A stretch of DNA of 64,000 bases, from assembly GCF_001436295.1 (NCBI RefSeq), contig NZ_AYYY01000006.1:1-64000 (forward strand). Direction: 5' to 3'. Shown one piece after another: positions 18,044 through 29,271 of this stretch. Within the stretch, counting starts at the first letter, position 1; the number at the start of each line of letters is the position of its first letter. Under the pieces are notes generated by a model, which ran no database searches, was not told the DNA's origin, and saw only the letters and a program-made list of their open reading frames with translations. Position numbers and translations under genes: made by a program. The stretch is from Paucilactobacillus vaccinostercus DSM 20634. Its GTDB lineage: Bacteria > Bacillota > Bacilli > Lactobacillales > Lactobacillaceae.

Positions 18044-18070
18044 TTGTGGTGAATTGTGGTGGATTGTGGT
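18044..18070 (+). promoter_or_regulatory. MraZ box: three TTGTGGT repeats with 10-bp period
   Basis: TTGTGGT occurs at 18044, 18054 and 18064, exactly one helical turn apart, 40-66 nt before mraZ. MraZ proteins bind short direct repeats with a 10-bp period in their own promoter (TGGGN repeats in E. coli, GTG-containing repeats in mollicutes). This is inferred to be the autoregulatory operator of the division and cell-wall cluster. The -10 element is not clear. Confidence 0.8.
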
Positions 18071-18109
18071 AGACTTTTCTTAAGCGTTATCGAAATGGGG
18101 TGATTAGAC

Positions 18110-18538
18110 GTGTTTATGGGAGAATATTCACATTCAATTGATACCAAAAAGCGTCTAATTATTCCAGCAAAGTTCCGTGAAGAGCTTGGAACACAGTTTG
18201 TTGTGACACGTGGAATGGACGGTTGCCTATTCGGATATCCGATGAGTGAGTGGCAAGTATTAGAGGGAAAACTCAAAGAGTTACCACTCACTAAAAAGGA
18301 CGCCCGTTCGTTTGTTCGTTTTTTTTACTCGGCAGCTACTGAGTGTGAATTGGACAAACAAGGGCGAATTAATTTGCCAGCCACGCTATGCCAACATGCC
18401 GGACTTGAAAAGAAGTGTGTCATTGTTGGGGTGTCAGATCGAATTGAAATTTGGAGTGAAGATCGCTGGAATAGTTTTGCCGATGAAGCTGAAGAAAACT
18501 TCGATGAAATTGCCGAAAAGATGGACTTTGGATTATAA
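18110..18538 (+). CDS. mraZ: transcriptional regulator MraZ
   Basis: 142 residues, two tandem AbrB/SpoVT-like halves: [20 protein letters not shown] (1-20) and [16 protein letters not shown] (near 77-92). MraZ forms a ring and binds repeated boxes to control the dcw cluster, competing functionally with RsmH downstream. GTG start fits the family N-terminus. First gene of the cluster, 20 nt before rsmH. Confidence 0.95.
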   Translation: MFMGEYSHSIDTKKRLIIPAKFREELGTQFVVTRGMDGCLFGYPMSEWQVLEGKLKELPLTKKDARSFVRFFYSAATECELDKQGRINLPATLCQHAGLEKKCVIVGVSDRIEIWSEDRWNSFADEAEENFDEIAEKMDFGL

Positions 18539-18558
18539 ACTGCCGTGGGGGAAAACAC

Positions 18559-19506
18559 ATGCCTGAATTTAATCATATTACAGTGTTACTAAACGAAGCG
18601 GTGGCCGGATTAAATATTCAGCCGGAAGGCGTTTACGTTGATGCAACACTTGGTGGTGGTGGTCACACAGGAGAAATCCTTAAGCAATTGTCGCCACAGG
18701 GACATTTGTATGCATTTGATCAGGACCAAACGGCGATTAAGTATAATCAACAGCATCTGTCACAGGCGATAGAACAGAATAAGTTAACGTTGGTTGAAAG
18801 CAACTTTCGCCAGTTAAAGGTACAGCTTGAACAGTTAAACATTCAATCGATTGATGGCATAGTTTATGACTTAGGTGTCTCTTCACCACAGTTTGATGAT
18901 GCCAAACGGGGATTTAGCTATAATCACGATGCACCGCTCGATATGCGAATGGATCAGAGTCAGGCATTAGATGCCAAACAAGTTGTTAATGAGTGGCCAT
19001 ATCAGCAACTGGTCAAAATTTTGAACCGTTATGGTGAAGAAAAATTTGCGAAGCCAATTGCGCGTGCCATTGAAAAGCAACGTGCGTTAAAACCGATTGA
19101 GACCACCGTAGAATTAGCTGAAATTGTTAAAAATGCGATTCCTGCAGCGGCACGCCGACATGGTGGTCATCCAGCAAAGCGCAGTTTTCAGGCGATTCGA
19201 ATTGCAGTTAATGATGAGCTTGGCGCACTGGAAGCGTCTCTGGAACAAGCACTCGAACTATTGAATGTTAATGGCCGAATTAGTGTGATTACCTTTCAGT
19301 CATTGGAAGACCGGTTGGTGAAAGCCATGTTTAGGGAACGGACGCAGATGCAAGATGTTCCGGCGGGATTACCAGTTATTCCAGAAGAAATGAAGCCTCA
19401 CTATCGGTTAGTAAACCGCAAGCCAATTACAGCAAGTGAAACGGAACTAGAAGAAAATCATCGCGCACATAGCGCAAAATTGAGAATTATCGAAAAAATT
19501 AAATAA
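18559..19506 (+). CDS. rsmH: 16S rRNA (cytosine(1402)-N4)-methyltransferase RsmH
   Basis: 315 residues. SAM-binding motif [15 protein letters not shown] (near 26-40), [12 protein letters not shown], and [23 protein letters not shown] typical of RsmH/MraW. It methylates N4 of C1402 in the ribosomal P site. ATG with SD GTGGGGG. Second gene of the dcw cluster. Confidence 0.95.
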   Translation: MPEFNHITVLLNEAVAGLNIQPEGVYVDATLGGGGHTGEILKQLSPQGHLYAFDQDQTAIKYNQQHLSQAIEQNKLTLVESNFRQLKVQLEQLNIQSIDGIVYDLGVSSPQFDDAKRGFSYNHDAPLDMRMDQSQALDAKQVVNEWPYQQLVKILNRYGEEKFAKPIARAIEKQRALKPIETTVELAEIVKNAIPAAARRHGGHPAKRSFQAIRIAVNDELGALEASLEQALELLNVNGRISVITFQSLEDRLVKAMFRERTQMQDVPAGLPVIPEEMKPHYRLVNRKPITASETELEENHRAHSAKLRIIEKIK

Positions 19507-19533
19507 AAAAATAGAAAAAGGAACGTGATTAGC

Positions 19534-19917
19534 ATGGCGTCTAATGCTGCGAAACAAATACCACTAGAAGAATTACAAGTTAGTCAACCACAGGTGAAAT
19601 CAACCCCCGAACGGGCACCAAGACAGGTACCAATGCCGGATAAGGTTGGCTGGTCGAAGTTCGAAAAAGCACTGGTGACAGTGTGTGGTGTTATGTTAAC
19701 ATTTATGATGATTTCGTTAGTATCAACGAAAATCGCAGTCACAAATGCGCAGCACAAATTACAAAATGTTAATACACAAATTACGAAAGTTAACAGCCAA
19801 AACACAAGTTCAAAACAAGTGATTGGTGAATTAACAAGTCAACAACACTTGGAACAGGTGGCTCAAAAATATGGCTTGACGATTTCGAATTCAAATATAA
19901 GGAACGTTAATAAGTAA
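19534..19917 (+). CDS. ftsL: cell division protein FtsL
   Basis: 127 residues from the ATG at 19534 (SD AAAAAGGA about 11 nt upstream; the in-frame GTG at 19525 is too close to the SD). A cytosolic N-terminus of about 50 residues, one membrane helix (ALVTVCGVMLTFMMISLV) and a short extracytoplasmic coiled coil (HKLQNVNTQITKVNSQN) show the FtsL bitopic layout. It links DivIB/DivIC and PBP2B at the septum. Its stop overlaps the pbpB start (TAATG). Confidence 0.88.
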   Translation: MASNAAKQIPLEELQVSQPQVKSTPERAPRQVPMPDKVGWSKFEKALVTVCGVMLTFMMISLVSTKIAVTNAQHKLQNVNTQITKVNSQNTSSKQVIGELTSQQHLEQVAQKYGLTISNSNIRNVNK

Positions 19918-22070
19918 TGAATAAGAATCATAAACGGACAAATAGTAGAAAAACAACAAAAAATCGTAAGGTATTTGGTCAATGGCTATTCTTTATCGCG
20001 ATTGCGTTGTTTGCTCTACTAATTGTTCGTTTTTCTTATATTGCCATTTTTAAAGATGTTAAAAATGTTAATTTAAAGGAAAGAACCGAACATTTATATA
20101 CGCAAAAACAAGTGATTCAGGCAAAGCGGGGCACGATTTATGATGCTTCAGGTAAGGCGGTAGCTGAAGATTCCAAAACGTATTCGATGTATGCGGTGGT
20201 TGATCATAGTCAAAAATCCGTGAATGGTAAACCGTTGTATGTCACCAATAAGAAAAAAACGGCTCGAATTTTAGCGAAGTATTTACCAATCTCAGAACAA
20301 AAAGCGTTAAAAATTTTGACACCGACTAAATCGAACACTTTTCAGGTTGAATTTGGTAGTGCGGGAAATAATATTTCAATTAACACTAAACAAAAAATTG
20401 CCGCCTACCATTTGAGTGGAATTAATTTTGTATCATCTCCTTCCCGTGAATATCCAGACGATGATTTTGCTTCGCAAATTGTTGGATTGGCGCAATCAAA
20501 AACAAGCAAAAAATCTGGTAATACCACACTTGTTGGTCAAATGGGAATTGAACAGGTATTCAACAAACAACTTAGTGGACAAAATGGTGTTAAAAAGGCT
20601 AAACAAGATACATCTGGCTATCAGATTGCCAACACTGAGCAGACGGCCAAAAAGGCTAAGAATGGTGATAATATTTATACGACGTTCGACCGGCAACTGC
20701 AGACCCTATTAGAAGATCGTGTAAGTGCAGCCGTAAGTGCTTCCCACCCAGAATCATTTAACGCGGTCTTAATGAACGCGAAAACAGGTGCAATTGTCGC
20801 GGCAACGCAACGACCAAATTATAAGTCCACGTCGAGCCCAGTTTGGCGAAATACGCTTACGCAAGATGCGTATGAACCAGGTTCAACAATGAAGGTCTTT
20901 ACGATCAGCGCGGCCATTGATTCAGGAAACTTTAATCCTAATGCTGTCTACAAGTCCGGGGTTTTCAAAGTTGGCGATGGTCAAGTGACAGATTGGAACA
21001 AGGCTGGTTGGGGATATATTACCTACAAAGAGGGGTTTGAACGTTCTAGTAACGTTGGGATGGCCTACCTGGAACAAACAATGGGCGCTAGTACCTGGAA
21101 AAAGTATTTAACCAAGTTTGGATTCTTACAAAAAACAAATGTGGTTGGAACCACCGGTGAAGTCAGTGGCTCGTCTCCGTTTTCAGGTGCGTTAGAACAA
21201 GCGAACACGGCATTTGGTCAAGGAATTACCGTCAATGTTATGCAGATGATGCAGGCCTTTAGTGCAGTGGCAAATAATGGTAAAATGCTTAAGCCATACT
21301 TTATCAAAAAAATCGTTGATCCATCGACTAATCAATCTGTCAAATCATATGGGAAGAAGGTCGTGGGTAACCCCATAAGCGCGCAAACTGCAAAACAAGT
21401 TCGTAAGTACATGCAGGGTGTGGTTTATGCTGATGATGGTACTGGAAGCAAGTATCAGATTGATGGTTACAAGATTGCCGGTAAAACAGGAACGGCTCAG
21501 ATTAGTGGCTCTAGTGGCTATGAAAAGGGAAGCAACAGTTATGTGTATTCTTTTGTGGGGATGGCACCCGCTAAGAATCCTGAATATATTATGTATGTCA
21601 CCATTAAAAAGCCACAAAATACATCTAGCTCGGCAGAAACTTATTTAGCGGATGTCTTTAATCCGGTAATGAAACAGGCGTTGGATAGTGCTAAGGCAGC
21701 TAATCAAAAAAATGCGGGTAAAGTCAAACTGGTTAATTATGTTGGTCAAGAAACGACGACTGCTCAGGCAGCACTTAGCAAGCTGGGACTGGGCGTGACG
21801 GTTATCGGAAGTGGTAGCAAAGTGAAGCAGCAATCAGTTAAAGCGGGGACGTATGTTTTGGCGAAGAGTAAAATCTTCCTCATAACGGGTGGCAACGTAA
21901 CGATTCCGAACTTAAATGGTTGGTCACAAGCAGATGTGAACCAATATGCAAAATTAACGGGACTTGATTTAACCGTGAGTGGTAGCGGTTATGCTACTAG
22001 CCAAAGTATCAAAGAGGGTACCCAAATTAAACAACATCAACAATTAAGAGTTGTGTTTAAACAAAAATAA
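19917..22070 (+). CDS. pbpB: division penicillin-binding protein 2B/2X with PASTA repeats
   Basis: 717 residues. One N-terminal membrane helix (about 25-45), a pedestal domain with RGTIYDASGKAVAED, and a transpeptidase domain with S323-T-M-K326, SSN (ERSSNVG) and K523-T-G-T. Two PASTA domains follow (about 600-717; NYVGQETTTAQAALSKLG and IPNLNGWSQADVNQYAKLTG). It cross-links septal peptidoglycan together with FtsW-type polymerase. The start codon overlaps the ftsL stop. Confidence 0.95.
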   Translation: MNKNHKRTNSRKTTKNRKVFGQWLFFIAIALFALLIVRFSYIAIFKDVKNVNLKERTEHLYTQKQVIQAKRGTIYDASGKAVAEDSKTYSMYAVVDHSQKSVNGKPLYVTNKKKTARILAKYLPISEQKALKILTPTKSNTFQVEFGSAGNNISINTKQKIAAYHLSGINFVSSPSREYPDDDFASQIVGLAQSKTSKKSGNTTLVGQMGIEQVFNKQLSGQNGVKKAKQDTSGYQIANTEQTAKKAKNGDNIYTTFDRQLQTLLEDRVSAAVSASHPESFNAVLMNAKTGAIVAATQRPNYKSTSSPVWRNTLTQDAYEPGSTMKVFTISAAIDSGNFNPNAVYKSGVFKVGDGQVTDWNKAGWGYITYKEGFERSSNVGMAYLEQTMGASTWKKYLTKFGFLQKTNVVGTTGEVSGSSPFSGALEQANTAFGQGITVNVMQMMQAFSAVANNGKMLKPYFIKKIVDPSTNQSVKSYGKKVVGNPISAQTAKQVRKYMQGVVYADDGTGSKYQIDGYKIAGKTGTAQISGSSGYEKGSNSYVYSFVGMAPAKNPEYIMYVTIKKPQNTSSSAETYLADVFNPVMKQALDSAKAANQKNAGKVKLVNYVGQETTTAQAALSKLGLGVTVIGSGSKVKQQSVKAGTYVLAKSKIFLITGGNVTIPNLNGWSQADVNQYAKLTGLDLTVSGSGYATSQSIKEGTQIKQHQQLRVVFKQK

Positions 22071-22088
22071 TAAAAAGTGAGGATTACC

Positions 22089-23045
22089 ATGAATATAATT
22101 GCAACAATTTTAACGATCGTGAGTGCATTCGTCATTACGTTTGCCCTGATGCCATCGCTGATAAAGTATTTTCGTGCCAAAAAAGAGGGACAACAGATTC
22201 GAGAAATTGGACCAACGTGGCACGCTAAAAAAGCTGGAACGCCGACAATGGGTGGTTCACTATTCATTATTGCTGCTGTTATTTCAGCTCTGTGGGTCGC
22301 AGTTTGGCAGGGGCTTTTGACACCAACGATGGGGGCTTTATTATTCTCACTAATTGCCTATGGGTTAATTGGAATGTGGGATGATAGTATTAAAATTTTC
22401 CATCATCAAAATGAAGGGTTCAAACCGTGGCAAAAAGCGCTGGCACAGGTAATTGCAGCAATGGTCTTTGCGGTTATTTATCAGCACGAAGGTTTTCCAA
22501 TGGGATTTGGTACTTTCCAAATTGGTTGGTTGTTTGCAATTTTTATTATTTTTTGGCAAGTAGGTTTTTCAAATGCGGTTAACTTGACGGATGGTTTAGA
22601 TGGGTTAGTGTCTGGTTTAGCGACGATTTCATTTGTTGCTTACGCAATAGTTGCCAGTTACCAACACCAATATGATGTTGCAATTTTCTGCGTGGCCGTA
22701 ATTGGTGGACTGTTAGGCTTTTTCCCATACAACCATAAACCTGCAAAAATTTTCATGGGTGATATGGGGTCATTAGCGTTAGGTGGTGCTCTCGCCGCGG
22801 TATCATTGGTGTTGAATCACCCATTTTCATTACTCTTGATTGGGATTATTTACGTGGTGGAAACGGCCAGTGTTATGTTACAGGTTGCATCATTTAAGCT
22901 AACGGGTAAGCGAATCTTTAAGATGAGCCCAATTCATCACCACTTTGAAATGTCTGGTTGGAGCGAATGGAAGGTTGATTATGTTTTTTGGTTCGTTGGG
23001 TTAATTGGTGCGTTAATTGTTTTAGGCTACATCATATTATTTTAA
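22089..23045 (+). CDS. mraY: phospho-N-acetylmuramoyl-pentapeptide transferase MraY
   Basis: 318 residues from the ATG at 22089 (SD GTGAGGA 7 nt upstream; the earlier in-frame GTG lies in the SD). About ten membrane helices. Family motifs: [39 protein letters not shown] and [12 protein letters not shown]. It makes lipid I from UDP-MurNAc-pentapeptide and undecaprenyl phosphate. Confidence 0.95.
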   Translation: MNIIATILTIVSAFVITFALMPSLIKYFRAKKEGQQIREIGPTWHAKKAGTPTMGGSLFIIAAVISALWVAVWQGLLTPTMGALLFSLIAYGLIGMWDDSIKIFHHQNEGFKPWQKALAQVIAAMVFAVIYQHEGFPMGFGTFQIGWLFAIFIIFWQVGFSNAVNLTDGLDGLVSGLATISFVAYAIVASYQHQYDVAIFCVAVIGGLLGFFPYNHKPAKIFMGDMGSLALGGALAAVSLVLNHPFSLLLIGIIYVVETASVMLQVASFKLTGKRIFKMSPIHHHFEMSGWSEWKVDYVFWFVGLIGALIVLGYIILF

Positions 23046-23063
23046 TTAGGGAGATTGAACGAA

Positions 23064-24437
23064 ATGGAAAGCATTAGCGATTATGATGATAAAAAAATTT
23101 TGGTGATAGGACTTGGGAAGAGTGGGGTTTCAGTTGCTCAACTTCTCGTGAAGCTAGGGGCCCAGGTCACTGTCAACGATAAGAACACACCAAAGGATTT
23201 AACACAGGTTGATACATTAACACAACTTGGTGTTCGTGTGATTACTGGATCACATCCCTTATCATTAGTGGATGAAGGATTTGATCTGGTTGTCAAAAAT
23301 CCAGGAATTTTTTATGACAATCCGCTAGTTGCAAAATTTGTTGAGCTTGGCACCCCAATCGTGACAGAGGTTGAGATTGCTAGCCGTGTTTATGATGGAA
23401 CTTTGATTGGCGTCACCGGAAGTAATGGTAAAACAACGACGACTACGATGATTCGTGATATCTTAGCTCGTCATAATCATCATGAGGTCTTCAAAGCTGG
23501 TAATATCGGTATTCCTTTTAGTGGCGTGGTTCAAAACGCTGACAGTCATTCAACCATCGTGGCTGAGTTATCGAGCTTCCAGTTAGTTGGAACCCAGCAG
23601 TTGCATCCACATGTTGCAGTGATTACAAATATTTTTTCAAACCACTTAGATTATCACAAAACACGTGAGAATTATGTGGCGGCCAAAATGAAAATTACTG
23701 CCAATCAAACTGCAGAGGATTATTTTGTAATTAATTGGGATACTGATGAATGGCAGACCCTCAGTCAGCAGACAAAGGCGCAAATGATTCCATTTTCTCG
23801 ACTTGGCAAGAGTCACGAAGGAACATATGTTAAAAACGATCAAATCTTTTGGCGTGATGAAGAGATCATGCCAACGGCTGAAATTAAAGCAGTTGGTGAT
23901 CATAATGTTGAAAACGCCCTGGCTGCAATTGCCGTTGCTAAAATTTTGGGCGTTTCAAATGAAGATATCATTCATGTTTTACGGTCATTTGGTGGCGTTC
24001 GACACCGGATGCAGTATGTGATGGAAGCCCAACAACGAATTTACTATAATGATTCGAAGGCGACCGACATTGAAGCAACAGAAATGGCACTCAAGGGCTT
24101 CAAACAGCCGGTCGTATTGTTAGCTGGTGGGTTGGACCGTGGTTATACATTTGAAAAATTAGTTCCTGCATTTCGGGATCACGTCAAAGCAATAATTGTT
24201 TTTGGCGAAAGCGCCGATAAAATGGCAGATGCTGCGCAATTAGCAGGTATCAAAACAATCAAGCATACAAAAAATTGTGAAACTGCAGTGCCAATTGCGT
24301 TTGAATTAAGCGCGCCAGGAGACGTGATTCTGTTATCACCAGCTAATGCCAGCTGGGATCAATACCCAAACTTTGAAATTCGTGGTGATAAGTTTATTGC
24401 TGCGGTTGAACAATTAACCGGAAAGAAGGAAAAGTAA
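23064..24437 (+). CDS. murD: UDP-N-acetylmuramoyl-L-alanine--D-glutamate ligase MurD
   Basis: 457 residues from the ATG at 23064 (AGGGAG about 10 nt upstream; an in-frame TTG at 23055 is too close). Rossmann-like N-domain ([15 protein letters not shown]), ATP loop [14 protein letters not shown], and C-domain with [10 protein letters not shown] and [15 protein letters not shown]. It adds D-Glu to UDP-MurNAc-L-Ala. Abuts murG with no gap. Confidence 0.95.
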   Translation: MESISDYDDKKILVIGLGKSGVSVAQLLVKLGAQVTVNDKNTPKDLTQVDTLTQLGVRVITGSHPLSLVDEGFDLVVKNPGIFYDNPLVAKFVELGTPIVTEVEIASRVYDGTLIGVTGSNGKTTTTTMIRDILARHNHHEVFKAGNIGIPFSGVVQNADSHSTIVAELSSFQLVGTQQLHPHVAVITNIFSNHLDYHKTRENYVAAKMKITANQTAEDYFVINWDTDEWQTLSQQTKAQMIPFSRLGKSHEGTYVKNDQIFWRDEEIMPTAEIKAVGDHNVENALAAIAVAKILGVSNEDIIHVLRSFGGVRHRMQYVMEAQQRIYYNDSKATDIEATEMALKGFKQPVVLLAGGLDRGYTFEKLVPAFRDHVKAIIVFGESADKMADAAQLAGIKTIKHTKNCETAVPIAFELSAPGDVILLSPANASWDQYPNFEIRGDKFIAAVEQLTGKKEK

Positions 24438-25529
24438 ATGCGATTGATGGTTTCAGGAGGCGGAACAGGCGGACATATTTATCCAGCTCTTGCGCTTATT
24501 GAACGATTAAAACAAATCGAACCCGATACTGAAGTTTTGTATGTCGGAACTCACCGTGGGTTGGAAGATCGAATTGTTCCAGCGGCAGGAATTGATTTTA
24601 AGACGATTAAAATTCAGGGATTCAAGCGATCATTATCGCTTGAAAACTTCAAAACGATTTATCTATTTTTAAAAAGTGTGCATGATGCCCGTAAAATGAT
24701 TCAGGAATTTAAACCGGATGTGGTTCTTGGAACTGGTGGATACGTGAGTGGTGCGGTACTATACGCAGCGGCCAAAATGAAAATTCCAACCGTGATTCAC
24801 GAACAAAATAGTGTTGTGGGAATCACAAATAAGTTTTTGAGCCGGTACGTGACAAAAATTGCGATTGCATTTCAAGCAGCTAAGGAACAATTCCCTGAGG
24901 AAAAGGTCGTGATGACTGGTAATCCGCGTGCACAGCAAGTTGCAAATAGTAAGAGTGATTTTTCGTGGACGGAGTTAGGACTTGCAGATGATATTCCAAC
25001 GATGATGATTTTTGGTGGTAGTCAAGGTGCACCTAAAATTAATACTAGTGTTGTTGAGGCGATTCCAACATTCAATGATAGAAAGTACCAGGTTGTTTTT
25101 GCCACGGGACAAAAACGTTATCAACAAGTGATGACTCAGTTGGGCGAAGCACAAGTTGGTCATAATATCGTAATTAAGCCGTACATTAGCAACATGCCAA
25201 GCATGATGCCCAAAGTAGATGTCATTGTTGGTCGTGCTGGTGCCACTAGTATTGCAGAAATCACCGCGTTAGGAATTCCATCAATTTTAATTCCGAGCCC
25301 ATACGTGACGGCGGATCATCAGACCAAAAATGCTCAGGCATTGGTGGACCAACAGGCTGCAGAAATGATTAAAGAAGATCAGTTGTCTGGCGCAACATTG
25401 GCCCAAGCTGCCGATAAATTGATGCAAGATGCCCCATTACGTCAAGCAATGGCACAACATGCCAAGGAGATGGGAATGCCGGATGCCGCGGATCGGTTAA
25501 TCGCAGTATTACGAGATGCACAAAATTAA
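24438..25529 (+). CDS. murG: UDP-GlcNAc transferase MurG
   Basis: 363 residues, GT28 family. N-terminal glycine loop [43 protein letters not shown], and the C-terminal donor-binding segment [20 protein letters not shown]. It converts lipid I to lipid II at the inner face of the membrane. Directly follows murD. Confidence 0.96.
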   Translation: MRLMVSGGGTGGHIYPALALIERLKQIEPDTEVLYVGTHRGLEDRIVPAAGIDFKTIKIQGFKRSLSLENFKTIYLFLKSVHDARKMIQEFKPDVVLGTGGYVSGAVLYAAAKMKIPTVIHEQNSVVGITNKFLSRYVTKIAIAFQAAKEQFPEEKVVMTGNPRAQQVANSKSDFSWTELGLADDIPTMMIFGGSQGAPKINTSVVEAIPTFNDRKYQVVFATGQKRYQQVMTQLGEAQVGHNIVIKPYISNMPSMMPKVDVIVGRAGATSIAEITALGIPSILIPSPYVTADHQTKNAQALVDQQAAEMIKEDQLSGATLAQAADKLMQDAPLRQAMAQHAKEMGMPDAADRLIAVLRDAQN

Positions 25530-25556
25530 GATTTAGCTCAGGGGAGGAGGACTGAC

Positions 25557-26399
25557 ATGGGTGACGATCATCACAATTTTTCCCACCATCGATACGCACA
25601 ACGCCTGGCGGAAATTGAGAAACGTGAATTAGAACGCAAGCAGCAACATCAAGTTCATCGTCATCAATCGTCCGAATCGATTGGCAATAAGTTGCCGAAA
25701 CTGAAAAAGCAGCGCCATGGAAGAACTGCATTGCGCGCAATACTACTACTGCTTTTTTTTGCTACGATTTTTGTAGGAATGCTGTTTATCATATCACCAT
25801 TCAGTAAAGTGGATAAAATCGACGTTGTGGGTAATCATCAACTTACTGATCGGGAAGTTATTAAAGCCACTGGACTGAGTACGAATGACTTTATGTGGAA
25901 AATTGATCAGCGATCCAAGGTGATCAATAAGACGGCTCGAAAAGAAAATCCGGAGATTAAGAATGTTGCGATTAGCGTAACTGGATTTCGGGATATTAAA
26001 CTGACAGTTGTAGAGAACCAATTAATTGGATCGGTTTATCGAAATGGTGTGTATCTGCCTGTTTTGTCGAGTGGCCATGTGATTAACCATGCGCAGGGAT
26101 CACCCGTGCATGGTGGGGCCGTTTATTCTGGGTTTAAGTCACAAAAAATATTGGTACAAACGGCACAGCAGTATGCAGGTTTATCTCAGGTAATTCAAGA
26201 TGGCATTTCCGAAGTCAAATTTCAACCAACGAAAAACGATCCACAACGATTGAGATTGTTTATGAATGACGGCAATGAGGTACTGATTAAATATACGCAG
26301 TTGAAGGAAAAAATGGCTTACTATCCAGGCATTGCTAGTTCAATGAGTAGTAGTGGCATCGTGAACTTAGAGGTTGGTGCTTATTCGCGCAGTTACTGA
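25557..26399 (+). CDS. divIB: cell division protein DivIB (FtsQ)
   Basis: 280 residues. A charged, His/Gln-rich cytosolic N-terminus (about 1-58), one membrane helix (AILLLLFFATIFVGMLFII), then the POTRA domain beginning FSKVDKIDVVGNHQLTDREV and a beta domain. It recruits FtsL/DivIC and PBP2B. SD GGGGAGGAGG. A 167-nt gap before ftsA contains a TATAAT at 26511-26516, so ftsA may have its own promoter. Confidence 0.92.
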   Translation: MGDDHHNFSHHRYAQRLAEIEKRELERKQQHQVHRHQSSESIGNKLPKLKKQRHGRTALRAILLLLFFATIFVGMLFIISPFSKVDKIDVVGNHQLTDREVIKATGLSTNDFMWKIDQRSKVINKTARKENPEIKNVAISVTGFRDIKLTVVENQLIGSVYRNGVYLPVLSSGHVINHAQGSPVHGGAVYSGFKSQKILVQTAQQYAGLSQVIQDGISEVKFQPTKNDPQRLRLFMNDGNEVLIKYTQLKEKMAYYPGIASSMSSSGIVNLEVGAYSRSY

Positions 26400-26566
26400 G
26401 AAAATTGGCTGATTTTGATAGTTGACTAAAAAAATATTAAAGTGATCATTTAAATGTGCGTAAAGCCTTTCAGACCAATGGTTATGTGTGTTAAAATCGG
26501 TATAGTTCAATATAATTTTAAAAGACAATAAAACTAAAATAAAAACAATAGGAGGGTTCCACGTAA

Positions 26567-27949
26567 ATGGATAATTCAGGAGTTTACGTTGGATTAGATA
26601 TTGGAACCACCTCGATTAAAGCGATTGTTTGTGAAAAAGTTAAGGGACAGTTAAAAGTGGTTGGTGTTGGTAGCCAACCCTCAGCTGGTCTTAACAAGGG
26701 AATCATTGTGGATATCGATAAGACTGCTCAAGCAATTCAGCAAGCAGTTACACAGGCGGAAGAAAAGTCCAATGTTAAAATCAAAGATGTTGTGGTCGGA
26801 CTACCAGCCAACTATTTAAAAGTCGAAAGTTGCACAGGTATGGTGACGGTTGCTGATCAAAATCAGTCACGCGAAATTGTGGATCAAGATGTGGTTGATG
26901 TTGCTAAGGCGGCATTGATTCAAAATATTCCACCAGAACGTGAAGTGATTGATCTATTGGCAAATGAATTTATTGTCGATGGGTTTGATCAAATTAAGGA
27001 TCCTCGTGGAATGGTGGGGGTTCGACTCGAATTACACGCTACATTATTCACGGGACCTAAGACGGTGGTGCACAACACCAAAAAGGCAATTCAAAAGGCG
27101 GGGCTTCAAGTTCAGGACATGGTTGTAGCGCCGCTTGCGATTGGCAAGCAAGTTTTGAATGACGGCGAGCAGGATTTTGGTACAATTGTGATCGATGTGG
27201 GTGGTGGGCAGACAACCACCAGCGTCGTTCACGATCATCAGTTGAAGTTTACCTATGTTGACCCAGAAGGTGGTCAGTACATTACCAAGGATATCTCGGT
27301 CGTTTTGAACACGTCACTGCAAAATGCTGAACGCTTGAAGCGCGACTACGGCTATGCAGATGCTAGCCAAGCGTCTGCTACAACCACGTTTTCTGTTAGT
27401 GAGGTCGGTAAAGAAGACCCTACAGAAGTGAATGAAGAGTACCTTTCAGAAGTGATTGAGGCGCGGGTAACGCAAATCTTTAGTCGGATTAACGACCAGT
27501 TAAAAGCCATTAAGGCTTTGGAACTACCAGGAGGAATCATTTTAACTGGTGGAGCAACGGCATTACCTGGAATTGCTGAACTTGCACAGAATTTCTTTGA
27601 GATTAATGCCAAGGTCTATGTTCCTGATCAAATGGGGATCAGACATCCGGCGTTTACTTTAGGATTATCACTTGCTCAGTATGAGAGTGTTCTGTCTGAT
27701 GTTGACCTGCTTGTTAAACAAGCAGTCGGATATACGAGTCAAGGAAGTAGTAAGACGACCAGTGTCAATGCAAGTCAGCGAAAGAATGCTGATAGTCGAG
27801 CAGTTCGACAAACAACACGTTCCAAAAAGCAAGAGCAAAAACAACAGCCAGCACAAAATCAGAAGCAAGACGTTCACGAAGAACATACACAGCCTAAAAA
27901 GAAACGGTTTGAAGGTGTAAAGAAGTTCTTTAATAACTTTTTTGATTAA
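26567..27949 (+). CDS. ftsA: cell division protein FtsA
   Basis: 460 residues, actin/HSP70 fold. Phosphate loop GLDIGTTSIKAIV, the SHS2 (1C) domain near 85-165, FGTIVIDVGGGQTTTSVV, LPGGIILTGGATALPG, and a Lys/Gln-rich linker ending in the amphipathic membrane-targeting tail RFEGVKKFFNNFFD. It tethers FtsZ to the membrane. 25 nt before ftsZ. Confidence 0.95.
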   Translation: MDNSGVYVGLDIGTTSIKAIVCEKVKGQLKVVGVGSQPSAGLNKGIIVDIDKTAQAIQQAVTQAEEKSNVKIKDVVVGLPANYLKVESCTGMVTVADQNQSREIVDQDVVDVAKAALIQNIPPEREVIDLLANEFIVDGFDQIKDPRGMVGVRLELHATLFTGPKTVVHNTKKAIQKAGLQVQDMVVAPLAIGKQVLNDGEQDFGTIVIDVGGGQTTTSVVHDHQLKFTYVDPEGGQYITKDISVVLNTSLQNAERLKRDYGYADASQASATTTFSVSEVGKEDPTEVNEEYLSEVIEARVTQIFSRINDQLKAIKALELPGGIILTGGATALPGIAELAQNFFEINAKVYVPDQMGIRHPAFTLGLSLAQYESVLSDVDLLVKQAVGYTSQGSSKTTSVNASQRKNADSRAVRQTTRSKKQEQKQQPAQNQKQDVHEEHTQPKKKRFEGVKKFFNNFFD

Positions 27950-27974
27950 TCAGCAGCGATGGAGGAATTAGATT

Positions 27975-29177
27975 ATGGATTATTCAATGGAAGCGGGCCA
28001 AGAATTTGGCGCCAAGATTAAGGTAATCGGTGTTGGTGGCGGTGGTAGTAATGCTGTCAACCGGATGATCTCAGAAGATGTTAGCGGGGTAGATTTTATT
28101 GTTGCTAACACTGATGTACAGGCACTCGATGCGTCAAATGCCGAAACAAAAATTCAATTAGGACCCAAGCTTACCCGTGGCCTTGGGGCAGGTTCAAACC
28201 CAGAAATTGGGGAAAAAGCTGCTGAAGAAAGCGAAGAACAGATTGCACAGTCACTAGAAGGTGCCGATATGGTATTCGTTACTGCCGGAATGGGTGGTGG
28301 TACTGGGAATGGTGCTGCACCAACTGTCGCAAAAATCGCTAAGGATCAAGGCGCTTTGACAGTCGGGGTTGTGACACGACCATTTAGTTTTGAAGGACCC
28401 AAGCGTGGACGTTATGCCGCCGAAGGGGTTGCCAAGATGAAGGCCAGTGTTGATACACTGATTGTGATTGCCAACAATCGTCTATTGGAAATGGTTGATA
28501 AAAAAACACCAATGATGGAAGCTTTCAAGGAAGCTGACAACGTACTTCGTCAAGGTGTTCAAGGAATTTCTGACCTAATCACATCACCTGGCTATGTCAA
28601 CTTGGACTTTGCCGATGTTAAGACGGTAATGGCTAATCAAGGATCTGCCTTAATGGGAATTGGGTCTGCAACCGGTGAAAACCGGACAGCAGAAGCAACG
28701 AAGAAGGCAATTTCATCGCCATTATTGGAAGTTTCAATTGATGGTGCTGATAATGTTCTGTTGAATATTACAGGTGGACCAGATTTATCATTGTTTGAAG
28801 CCCAAGATGCTTCAGATATTGTGACACAGGCTGCTACGACGGATGTCAATATTATCTTCGGGACATCAATTGATGAAAGCTTGGGTGATGAGGTGCGTGT
28901 GACTGTAATTGCGACGGGCATTGATCATGAAAAGAAGTCATCTGCGCGTCATACGGATGCTGCCAAACCAGCACAACGTCAACAACCAAGTGACGATCCA
29001 TTTGGTGATTGGGACGTGCAAACGACGCCATCAGGTAATTCTGATAGTAAGAAGAGTGACTTAGATAAGGTTGAAAAGCCAGAGTTTAGTGTCTTTAATG
29101 ATAATAGTGAAAACGTGGCTGATGATGACGAGGATAGCTTAGATACGCCGCCATTCTTCAAAAAACGTCGTTCATAA
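27975..29177 (+). CDS. ftsZ: cell division GTPase FtsZ
   Basis: 400 residues. GTP-binding [14 protein letters not shown], tubulin signature [16 protein letters not shown], and a C-terminal variable linker ending in a conserved FtsA/SepF-binding peptide ([16 protein letters not shown]). SD GGAGG. No ylmD/ylmE-like genes lie between ftsZ and sepF. Confidence 0.97.
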   Translation: MDYSMEAGQEFGAKIKVIGVGGGGSNAVNRMISEDVSGVDFIVANTDVQALDASNAETKIQLGPKLTRGLGAGSNPEIGEKAAEESEEQIAQSLEGADMVFVTAGMGGGTGNGAAPTVAKIAKDQGALTVGVVTRPFSFEGPKRGRYAAEGVAKMKASVDTLIVIANNRLLEMVDKKTPMMEAFKEADNVLRQGVQGISDLITSPGYVNLDFADVKTVMANQGSALMGIGSATGENRTAEATKKAISSPLLEVSIDGADNVLLNITGGPDLSLFEAQDASDIVTQAATTDVNIIFGTSIDESLGDEVRVTVIATGIDHEKKSSARHTDAAKPAQRQQPSDDPFGDWDVQTTPSGNSDSKKSDLDKVEKPEFSVFNDNSENVADDDEDSLDTPPFFKKRRS

Positions 29178-29271
29178 TATAAATATTGGTTGGTGGGGAC
29201 GATTAGCTGAGTAGTTAGATAATTTGGCAATCGACCCCATTTTACAATCAGGCAAGCGAGGAGGAATAATC

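Noticed and set aside
29224-29271. Longer sepF start with 16 extra codons
   Set aside because: The extra residues do not look like the SepF amphipathic N-terminus and the ATG at 29272 has a near-perfect SD.
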